From: Actinoallomurus sp963799975
GTDB taxonomy: Bacteria; Actinomycetota; Actinomycetes; Streptosporangiales; Streptosporangiaceae
Length of the DNA stretch: 64,000 nt
Assembly (NCBI GenBank): GCA_963799975.1
Contig: CAWCZF010000006.1
Location: 3,906,001 to 3,970,000 of the forward strand
Reading direction: 5' to 3'
Shown here: positions 24,490-31,006 of the stretch, in pieces
Position numbering within the stretch: the first letter of the stretch is position 1
Layout of the letters: the number at the start of each line of letters is the position of its first letter
Position numbers and translations under genes: made by a program
Notes under the pieces: model-generated
Told to the model about the DNA's origin: nothing
Seen by the model: the letters and a program-made list of their open reading frames with translations, nothing else
The model's database searches: none

Positions 24490-25719
24490 TCACCCGGAAT
24501 CCCTGCCGGGTCGTACGGCGGACAGCACGGCACGCGGCGCCATGACGGCGACGACACCCGTGACGGCGACGACCGAGACGACGCCGCCGAGGACGAGCGC
24601 CGAGCGCGGCCCGAAGATCTCGGCGAGCCAGCCGAGCAGCGGCGCGCCGATCGGCGAGCTGCCGGCGAAGACGAGCATGTAGAGGCCCATCACCCGGCCG
24701 CGCATCCAGGCCGGCACGCTGAGTTGCATGACCGCGTTCGCGGTGGTGTTGAAGGTCAGCAGCGCGACGCCCGTGGGCACGAGCATCACGAGGAACAGGA
24801 CGTAGTCGGGCATCATCCCGGCGACGATCTCCAGCACGCCGAACGCGGCCGCCGAGATGAGCATCAGCCGCATGCGGGGCCGCGTGCGGCGCGCGGACAT
24901 CAGCGCACCGGACACCGCGCCGAACGCGAGCATGGTCGAGGCGAGGCCGAAGGAGGACGCGCCGCTGTGGAACACCTCGCGGCTCATCAGCGCCGTCGTC
25001 ATCTGGAAGTTCATCCCGAACGCGGCGACGAAGAACACGATGATCAGCAGCATGACGAGGTCGCGGCGTTCGCGCACGTAGTGCAGGCCCTCGCGGAGCT
25101 GGCCCTTCGCACGCGGCACCCGCGGCCTGATGTAGAGGTCCTCCTCGCGCATCAGGTAGAGGCCGAGCAGCACGGCGCCGAACGAGGCGGCGTTGACCAT
25201 GAAGACCGGGCCGGTGCCGATCGCGGCGATCAGCACGCCGGCGATGGCCGGCCCGACGATCCGCGCCGTGTTGAAGATCGCGCTGTTGAGCGCGATGGCA
25301 TTGGACAGGTCCTCCGGCCCGACCATCTCGACCGCGAACGTCTGCCGGGTCGGGTTGTCCACGACCGTCGCGACGCCCAGCCCGAACGCCAGCGCGTACA
25401 CGTGCCACACCTGGGCCGTGCCGGTGACGGTGAGCACACCCAGCAGGAGCGCGAGCACGCCCATCACGGTCTGGGTGATCATCAGGAGCCGGCGCTTGGG
25501 GAACCGGTCGGCGAGCACGCCGCCGTAGAGGCCGAACATCAGCAGGGGCAGGAACTGCAGGCCGGTGGTGATGCCGAGCGCGGCGCCGCTGCCGTGCGTG
25601 AGGCTCAGGACCAGCCAGTCCTGTGCCACGCGCTGCATCCAGGTGCCGCTGTTGGAGATGACCTGGCCGGTCGCGAACAGCCGGTAGTTGCGGTTGCGCA
25701 GCGAGCGGAAGAGGGTCAG
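24490..25719 (-). CDS. MFS transporter, marR-linked
   Basis: About 409 residues. The reading frame has no ATG or GTG near the expected N-terminus. A CTG at 25719 overlaps the marR stop as CTGA and would give M-T-L-F-R-S-L-R-N-R-N-Y-R-L-F, the usual start of this MFS group. A GTG about 100 bases upstream inside marR is the alternative. Twelve helices; motifs R-N-Y-R-L-F-A-T-G-Q, T-W-M-Q-R-V-A-Q-D-W-L-V and A-D-R-F-P-K-R-R-L-L (motif A loop). This EntS-like group exports drugs or siderophores. The adjacent MarR gene suggests substrate-induced efflux. Confidence 0.9.
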   Translation of the reverse strand: MTLFRSLRNRNYRLFATGQVISNSGTWMQRVAQDWLVLSLTHGSGAALGITTGLQFLPLLMFGLYGGVLADRFPKRRLLMITQTVMGVLALLLGVLTVTGTAQVWHVYALAFGLGVATVVDNPTRQTFAVEMVGPEDLSNAIALNSAIFNTARIVGPAIAGVLIAAIGTGPVFMVNAASFGAVLLGLYLMREEDLYIRPRVPRAKGQLREGLHYVRERRDLVMLLIIVFFVAAFGMNFQMTTALMSREVFHSGASSFGLASTMLAFGAVSGALMSARRTRPRMRLMLISAAAFGVLEIVAGMMPDYVLFLVMLVPTGVALLTFNTTANAVMQLSVPAWMRGRVMGLYMLVFAGSSPIGAPLLGWLAEIFGPRSALVLGGVVSVVAVTGVVAVMAPRAVLSAVRPGRDSG

Positions 25720-26156
25720 CCCCGGCTGAGCCGCTCCAGGATCGGCGCGGCCTGCCGCAGGATCGACCGCTCCTCGGGTGTCAACTCCCCGAGCCGTTGC
25801 GCCAGCCACGCCTCCTTGCGGCGGCGCTCCTCCTTCACGAGCCTGCTGCCCGCCTCGGTGGGGCTGAGCACCACCTGACGACGGTCGGTCGGGTGCGGGC
25901 TGCGGGTCAGCAGGCCCATTTCCTCCAGCCGCGCGATCACGCGGGTCATCGAAGGGGGCTGCACCTTCTCGTGTTCGGCGAGCTCGCCAGGCGTGAGGGC
26001 GTCGTGGCGGACGATCGCGCCCAGCGCCGCGATCTGGGTGGCGCTCAACGAGTGGCCGCCCTCCGCGCGCATGCGGCGGGAGAGTCGCGAGATCGAGACG
26101 CGCAGGGCCGCCGCCAGGCCCGCACGGCTTCTGGTCTGTGACGTTGGCATGTTCAT
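25716..26156 (-). CDS. MarR-family regulator of the efflux operon
   Basis: 146 residues from the ATG at 26156 (a second ATG at 26150). Winged helix L-S-A-T-Q-I-A-A-L-G-A-I-V and recognition helix Q-P-P-S-M-T-R-V-I-A-R-L-E-E-M-G-L, then the wing H-P-T-D-R-R-Q-V-V-L-S. No Cys, so a ligand rather than thiol sensor. It leads the operon with an MFS pump and thpR; the translational overlap with the pump suggests matched output. A 10-bp inverted repeat brackets its promoter. Confidence 0.92.
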   Translation of the reverse strand: MNMPTSQTRSRAGLAAALRVSISRLSRRMRAEGGHSLSATQIAALGAIVRHDALTPGELAEHEKVQPPSMTRVIARLEEMGLLTRSPHPTDRRQVVLSPTEAGSRLVKEERRRKEAWLAQRLGELTPEERSILRQAAPILERLSRG

Positions 26157-26174
26157 TAGCTGAAGTCATTACTC

Positions 26175-26221
26175 TTGCTAACGATACTGGAGGCACGGAC
26201 ATTCCGCCAGCTCGTTAGCAA
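26175..26221. promoter_or_regulatory. 10-bp inverted repeats around the marR promoter
   Basis: TTGCTAACGA (26175-26184) and its exact reverse complement TCGTTAGCAA (26212-26221), 27 bp apart, just upstream of marR. A TATCGT hexamer on the minus strand (26186-26181) overlaps the first arm. A third TTAGC sits at the marR start. Likely MarR operator pair. Confidence 0.6.
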
Positions 26222-26275
26222 TGCGAACGACTTCGGCCCTCTCCTTCTCCTGCGGACGACGGGCGAGAGCGAGTA

Positions 26276-26303
26276 CGGCCGGGCCCGCTCGCGGACCCGG
26301 CCG
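26276..26303. terminator. hairpin between marR operator and purine permease
   Basis: CGGCCGGG (26276-26283) pairs with CCCGGCCG (26296-26303); the stem continues with CCG/CGG after one mismatch and a CTCG loop. About 90 nt beyond the permease stop on the minus strand. Confidence 0.5.
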
Positions 26304-26394
26304 AACATAGTTTAATCGTCACGTACACCGACGAAACGCCGCTTATCTCCCGGAACGCCGAGCCGGCGCGGGGTGTTCCTCGTCGGTCTCCTCG

Positions 26395-27870
26395 TCAGTC
26401 CAGGCCCAGGATGGCCTTGATCGGGACGATCGCGTAGTAGGCGACGAACAGCACCGCGACCAGCCACAGCAGCGGGTGCACCTCGCGGGCGCGGCCGCGT
26501 ACCGCCTTGATGACGACGTAGGAGATGAAGCCCGCGCCCATCCCGTTCGTGATCGAGTACGTGAACGGCATGATGATCATGGTCAGGAACGCCGGGATGG
26601 CGATCTCGTAGTCGCTGAAGTCGATCCGCCGGATCTGGCTCATCATGAGGAAGCCGACCACGACCAGGGCCGGCGTCGCGGCCTCGAACGGGACGATCTG
26701 CACGATCGGGGCCAAGAACATCGCCAGCAGGAACAGCACGCCCGTGACCACGTTGGCCAGGCCCGTGCGCGCGCCCTCGCCCACGCCCGCCGCCGACTCG
26801 ACGTAGCCCGTGGCCGAGGAGACCGACGCGGCGCCGCCCGCCGCCGCCGCGACGCCGTCCACGAACAGGATGGTGCCGATGTTCGGCGGCGTGCCGGTCT
26901 CGTCCAGCAGGCCGGCCTCGCTGCCGATGCCCACCACGGTGCCCATGGCGTCGAAGAAGTCGGCCAGGATCAGGGTGAAGGCGAAGAGCACCGCCGCCAG
27001 CACGCCGACGCGGGCGAACGCGCCGTACAGCGTGAAGTGGCCGACCAGCGACAGGTCCGGCGTGCCGGTGACGTGGTGGATGCCCGGCAGCTTCGGGACG
27101 TTCAGGCTCCAGCCCTTGTCGTTGATGTCGCCCGGCTTGATGAAGGAGGGTCCGGCGTGCGACACGGCCTCGACGATGACCGCCAGGATCGTCGTGCCGA
27201 TGATGCCGATGAGGATCGCGCCCTTGACCCGGCGTGCGACCAGGACGGCCGTGACGAGCAGGCCGATCACGAACACCAGCGCGGGCCAGCTCTGGAGGTT
27301 GTTGCGGATGCCGAGCTGCACCGGGACCGTGGTGCCCGCCTCGTTCGGCACGCGCCGTACGAACCCGCCGTCCACGAAGCCGATCAGCGCGATGAACAGG
27401 CCGATCCCGACGCCGATCGCGGCCTTGAGCCCCTCCGGCACGGCACGGAAGATCGCCGTACGGAAGCCGGTGAGGACCAGGATCGCGATGATGATGCCCT
27501 CGATCACGACGAGGCCCATCGCCTCCGGCCAGGTCATCGCCCCGGCGAGTGTGGTCGCGACGAAGGCGTTCAGGCCGAGGCCCGTGGCGATGGCCAGCGG
27601 GAACCGGCCGGCCAGGCCCATCGCGATCGTCATCACGCCGGCGACGAGCGCCGTGGCGGCGGCGACCTTCGGGATGCCGAGGATGGCACCCGACTTGTCC
27701 GGCACGGTCCCGATGATCAGCGGGTTCAGCACCACGATGTACGCCATGGTGAAGAACGTCGCGAGACCACCGCGGATCTCCCGGCCGACGGTCGAGCCGC
27801 GCTCGGAGATCCTGAAATACCGGTCCAGGCCGCCACGCGGCTCCGGCTCAGCGGCGACTGTCGTCGTCAC
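26395..27870 (-). CDS. AzgA-type purine (hypoxanthine/guanine) permease
   Basis: 491 residues from the GTG at 27870, with GAGGAG 9 nt upstream. NCS2/AzgA permease of about 13 helices. Signatures: G-G-L-A-T-F-F-T-M-A-Y-I-V-V-L-N-P near 35, G-L-G-L-N-A-F near 95, D-F-F-D-A-M-G-T-V-V-G near 310 and S-S-A-T-G-Y-V-E-S-A-A-G-V near 360, the last two lining the substrate site. It imports purine bases with protons. Nothing adjacent is in purine metabolism, although purC is 3 kb away. Divergent from the DUF2530 gene. Confidence 0.93.
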   Translation of the reverse strand: MTTTVAAEPEPRGGLDRYFRISERGSTVGREIRGGLATFFTMAYIVVLNPLIIGTVPDKSGAILGIPKVAAATALVAGVMTIAMGLAGRFPLAIATGLGLNAFVATTLAGAMTWPEAMGLVVIEGIIIAILVLTGFRTAIFRAVPEGLKAAIGVGIGLFIALIGFVDGGFVRRVPNEAGTTVPVQLGIRNNLQSWPALVFVIGLLVTAVLVARRVKGAILIGIIGTTILAVIVEAVSHAGPSFIKPGDINDKGWSLNVPKLPGIHHVTGTPDLSLVGHFTLYGAFARVGVLAAVLFAFTLILADFFDAMGTVVGIGSEAGLLDETGTPPNIGTILFVDGVAAAAGGAASVSSATGYVESAAGVGEGARTGLANVVTGVLFLLAMFLAPIVQIVPFEAATPALVVVGFLMMSQIRRIDFSDYEIAIPAFLTMIIMPFTYSITNGMGAGFISYVVIKAVRGRAREVHPLLWLVAVLFVAYYAIVPIKAILGLD

Positions 27871-28009
27871 GTGCGTTTTCTCCTCGTCCAGCCCCCGACC
27901 CGAAAATGATGTACGCAGAGTGACAGACTTCGCGTTGCGGGCGGAAGACCTTTTCCGCCGTGATCTACGCCTCCGCCCTCGCCCGTGACCTGGCGGATAC
28001 GCTGACCGC

Positions 28010-28264
28010 ATGACGCAGCCGCACGAGCCGTCCCCACTGAAGACCAACGACGTCCTGGTCGCGGCCGTCGGCGCGGCGGCGTTCGCGGTCGCGTTCGTCG
28101 TCCTGCTCATCGTGCCGCTGGCCCCTGATCACCACTGGTGGCGCTGGGTGTGCGTGACGGGGTTCGCGATGGGCCTGTTCGGCTGCTGGTACATCCCGCG
28201 CCTGCACCGCGGCCGCGCCGCGGCCGCCGAGCGCCACGCCGCGGCGAGAGACGGCGACGCATAG
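28010..28264 (+). CDS. DUF2530 membrane protein
   Basis: 84 residues. The DUF2530 pattern P-L-K-T-N-D-V-L-V-A-A-V-G is followed by two membrane helices (about 18-38 and 47-62) and a basic tail. TACGCT lies 6 nt before the ATG and there is no ribosome site, so the mRNA is probably leaderless. Function unknown; this family is common next to purine permeases in actinomycetes, from memory, but no mechanism is known. Confidence 0.88.
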   Translation: MTQPHEPSPLKTNDVLVAAVGAAAFAVAFVVLLIVPLAPDHHWWRWVCVTGFAMGLFGCWYIPRLHRGRAAAAERHAAARDGDA

Positions 28265-28326
28265 CGCGGCGACCGCAGGTGGGCGATGTGCGGGCCGGGG
28301 GGCCGGGTGACGGTACGTCGCCGTGG

Positions 28327-28914
28327 TCAACGAAGGTGGGTGAGGGTGTCGAAGGCTTCTTCGATCAGGTCGGGCAGTTCGGGGGTGCCGTCGTTCTCGA
28401 CCCAGGTGAGGATGGCGGTGGTGGCTGCGGCCAGGCAGGCCGCGACGGCCACCTTGTCCTGGAAGCTCGGGTCGCGCCGCCCCGTGCTGAGGGCGTCGAG
28501 GATGAGCCGCTGCGTGGCCATCTGGTTGGCCCAGAGGCGTTCGCGTAGCGCGGGGGTGTCGACGATGAGCCTGGTCTGCGCGAGCAGGGTGTCCCGGATG
28601 GCGTCGTAGATCTGCCTGAATCCGTGGACCAGCGCCGCGCGGACCCGGTCGATGACCGGCCAGGCGGTCGGGGTCTGGGCGATGAAGCCGGCGATCAGGG
28701 GGTCGTAGCCGTCGGACATGGCCACGTCTTCCTTGGTGGGGAAGTGGCGGAAGAAGGTCATGTGCGAGACGCCCGCGGCGGCCGCGATCTGCTCGACCGT
28801 GGTGGTGTCGTACCCCTGCTCGCGGAACAGCAGCATCGCGCTGGCACGGATGCGGTCGCGGGTGGCGGCCTTTTTGCGCTGGCGCCAGTCCTGTCCGGGT
28901 GCGGGTTCGGTCAT
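28327..28914 (-). CDS. TetR-family repressor of the adjacent DHA2 pump
   Basis: 195 residues from the ATG at 28914. N-terminal HTH: A-T-R-D-R-I-R-A-S-A-M-L-L-F-R-E-Q-G-Y-D-T-T-T-V then A-G-V-S-H-M-T-F-F-R-H-F-P-T-K-E-D. The C-terminal ligand domain has a W-V-E-N near 180. It is the second gene after the pump (4 bp between), an arrangement that gives autoregulation through the pump promoter, where a 32-bp palindrome lies. The ligand is probably a pump substrate. Confidence 0.92.
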   Translation of the reverse strand: MTEPAPGQDWRQRKKAATRDRIRASAMLLFREQGYDTTTVEQIAAAAGVSHMTFFRHFPTKEDVAMSDGYDPLIAGFIAQTPTAWPVIDRVRAALVHGFRQIYDAIRDTLLAQTRLIVDTPALRERLWANQMATQRLILDALSTGRRDPSFQDKVAVAACLAAATTAILTWVENDGTPELPDLIEEAFDTLTHLR

Positions 28915-28918
28915 ATGG

Positions 28919-30478
28919 TCATCGTCGCGTATCGGCATCCGTACCGACATCCGCGGCGGCGGCCGCGGGTGTCTGCGTCGAGGTGGCGCCGCCGAGGGTC
29001 GCACGGCCGGGCAGGTAGCGCAGGCTGGTGATGGTGGCGAGGACGGTGACCCCAGCGCAGATGAGCATGACGATGCTCATGGCGTGCAGGAACGCGGTTC
29101 CGGCGGCGGCCCGCAGAGCGGCACCGCCAGAGGGCAGACGGCTGGTGAGTTGCATGGCCTGCGTGATGGAGGCGCGTGCGGTGGCGGCGTCCCGTGCGGG
29201 CAGAGTGGCGACGGCGGGGCCGAGGGCCCGGGTGTAGCCGGCGGACAGCACGCTGCCGAGCACGGCGACCGCGATCGCCCCGGCGACCTGGCGCAGCGCG
29301 CTGTTCACCGATGCGCCGATCCCGGCGTCGTCGCCGCCCACGGCGGCCATGACCGCATCCATCGCGGCGCCGATGGACAGCCCGATTCCGAGCCCGCACA
29401 GTGCCAGCCCGGCCGCCACGACGGCATAGCCCGTGGCCAGGTGGACCTGGCTGAGCACGGAGAGCCCTGCGGTCAGCAGCGCCAGGCCGGCGGCCACCGT
29501 GAGTCTGGTGCCCGCTGCTCGTACGAGTTGACCGGCCGTACCGCCCGCGACCAGCAGCCCGCCCATCATCGGCAGCAGCCGCAGCCCGGCGCCGGCCGGG
29601 TCGTCGCCTAGGACGCTCTGGAAGTACTGGGGGAGCACGAACATGGTCCCGTACAGAGCGACCGACACCGCGACCGTGGCGGCCGTGCCCCAGGAGAACC
29701 GCCGGTCGGCGAACAGCGCCCGGTCGGCGAGCCCGCGTGCGGTGCTCCGTTCGCGCAGCAGGAAGGCGACCAGCAGGACCACCGACCCGGCCAGCGGCCC
29801 CAAGGTCTGCACTGCGGTCCAGCCGTGTTCGGGGGCATCGATGGCGCCCCCGACCAGGCAGACGATCGCCGCGGTGGACAGCAGCGCACCTGGCGCGTCG
29901 AGTGGCGGTGCAGCGGGGTTGCGAGACTCGGACATCAGCACGGCGCCCGCGGCCAGGGCCGCGCAGGCGATGGGCACGTTGATCCAAAAGACCGCGTGCC
30001 ACGAGAAGTGCTGCAACAGCACGCCGCCCAGCACCGGCCCGAGCGGCAGAGAGACGGCGACCGCCGCCGTGAGGATGCCGATGGCCGTGGGGCGGTCCTC
30101 GTCCCCGAAGCCGGCCGAGACGACCGCCAAGGACAACGGGAAGACGATCCCAGCGCCCAGCCCCAGCACCGCTCGTGCCGCGATCAGCTCTCCCGTCGAG
30201 ACCGCCAGCGCGCACCACAGCGACGCTGCCAGGAACACCGTAAGTCCGACCAGCAGCAGCCGCTTGCGGCCGAGGCGGTCTCCGATGATCCCAGCGGGCA
30301 GCATGACTCCGGCGAACACGAGCGAGTAGGCGTCCACGAGCCACTGCAGGTCGCCGGTGCCCGCGTGCAGCGCCGCCGAGATGGACGGCAGCGCGATGTT
30401 CAAGATTGTCAGGTCCAAGCTGACCACGACCACCGACAGGCATGTCACGCCCAGCATCCACCATCGCCGTGCCATCAT
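28919..30478 (-). CDS. DHA2-family (14-TM) MFS drug efflux transporter
   Basis: 519 residues from the ATG at 30478, with GGAGG 4 nt upstream. Fourteen helices. The DHA2 motifs are L-D-L-T-I-L-N-I-A-L-P in helix 1, D-R-L-G-R-K-R-L-L-L-V in loop 2-3 and G-P-V-L-G-G-V-L-L in helix 5 (antiporter motif C). The C-terminal 25 residues are Thr/Ala/Asp-rich and cytoplasmic. This group exports drugs, antibiotics or dyes with protons. Regulated by the downstream TetR. Confidence 0.93.
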   Translation of the reverse strand: MMARRWWMLGVTCLSVVVVSLDLTILNIALPSISAALHAGTGDLQWLVDAYSLVFAGVMLPAGIIGDRLGRKRLLLVGLTVFLAASLWCALAVSTGELIAARAVLGLGAGIVFPLSLAVVSAGFGDEDRPTAIGILTAAVAVSLPLGPVLGGVLLQHFSWHAVFWINVPIACAALAAGAVLMSESRNPAAPPLDAPGALLSTAAIVCLVGGAIDAPEHGWTAVQTLGPLAGSVVLLVAFLLRERSTARGLADRALFADRRFSWGTAATVAVSVALYGTMFVLPQYFQSVLGDDPAGAGLRLLPMMGGLLVAGGTAGQLVRAAGTRLTVAAGLALLTAGLSVLSQVHLATGYAVVAAGLALCGLGIGLSIGAAMDAVMAAVGGDDAGIGASVNSALRQVAGAIAVAVLGSVLSAGYTRALGPAVATLPARDAATARASITQAMQLTSRLPSGGAALRAAAGTAFLHAMSIVMLICAGVTVLATITSLRYLPGRATLGGATSTQTPAAAAADVGTDADTRR

Positions 30479-30487
30479 CCAACCTCC

Positions 30488-30519
30488 ATGTTAGTTGATA
30501 ACATGTTATCAACTAACAT
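30488..30519. promoter_or_regulatory. perfect 32-bp palindrome, TetR operator
   Basis: Half-site ATGTTAGTTGATAACA followed directly by its exact reverse complement, starting 9 bp upstream of the pump ATG and ending 88 bp before the divergent small membrane gene. It is AT-rich, unlike its surroundings, and is almost certainly the operator of the linked TetR protein. Confidence 0.85.
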
Positions 30520-30607
30520 ATCGGTCGTACAGACTCACGAGGCGGCACGGCAGAGACCCACATGCCGACGTGCGCGAGCAGCGGGCCACCACGATCTGGA
30601 GGATTTG

Positions 30608-30940
30608 ATGCGGACATCAGAGGAGCCGACCGAGGAGACCGGCAGGCTGTCGAAGCCTTTCAGCAGGCACGAAATGACGATCGCGCGGGCGGAGACGGTC
30701 ATCGTCTTTCTGGCCCTGATACGAGCGCTGACGTCGTACTACCAGATTGCCGCACGCCCAGGAGACACCGTCCCAGCGAGGCTGGTGGCGCCGATCGTCA
30801 CAGGCTCCCTCGTAGCAGCGCTGTTCTGCCTCGCGCTCACACTGCTGTCCTTCTTCGGCCGGCACCGAGTCATGCACGCGGTCTTCGCACTGGCGATCAC
30901 TTCGCTCGTGCTCGTGAAGGTCCTGCTGGTCACGGGATGA
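30608..30940 (+). CDS. small three-helix membrane protein
   Basis: 110 residues from the ATG at 30608, with GGAGGA 4 nt upstream. A polar N-terminus (about 25 residues) is followed by three hydrophobic stretches (about 28-46, 60-83 and 88-108). I do not recognise a family. It is divergent from the DHA2 pump and shares the palindrome region, so the TetR protein may control it too. Confidence 0.65.
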   Translation: MRTSEEPTEETGRLSKPFSRHEMTIARAETVIVFLALIRALTSYYQIAARPGDTVPARLVAPIVTGSLVAALFCLALTLLSFFGRHRVMHAVFALAITSLVLVKVLLVTG

Positions 30941-31006
30941 CCCAGCGGGAGCATGCCGACCGCGCCCTCAGTGGGTCCACCACCACCCGGTGGGGTTGCG
31001 ACTCAG

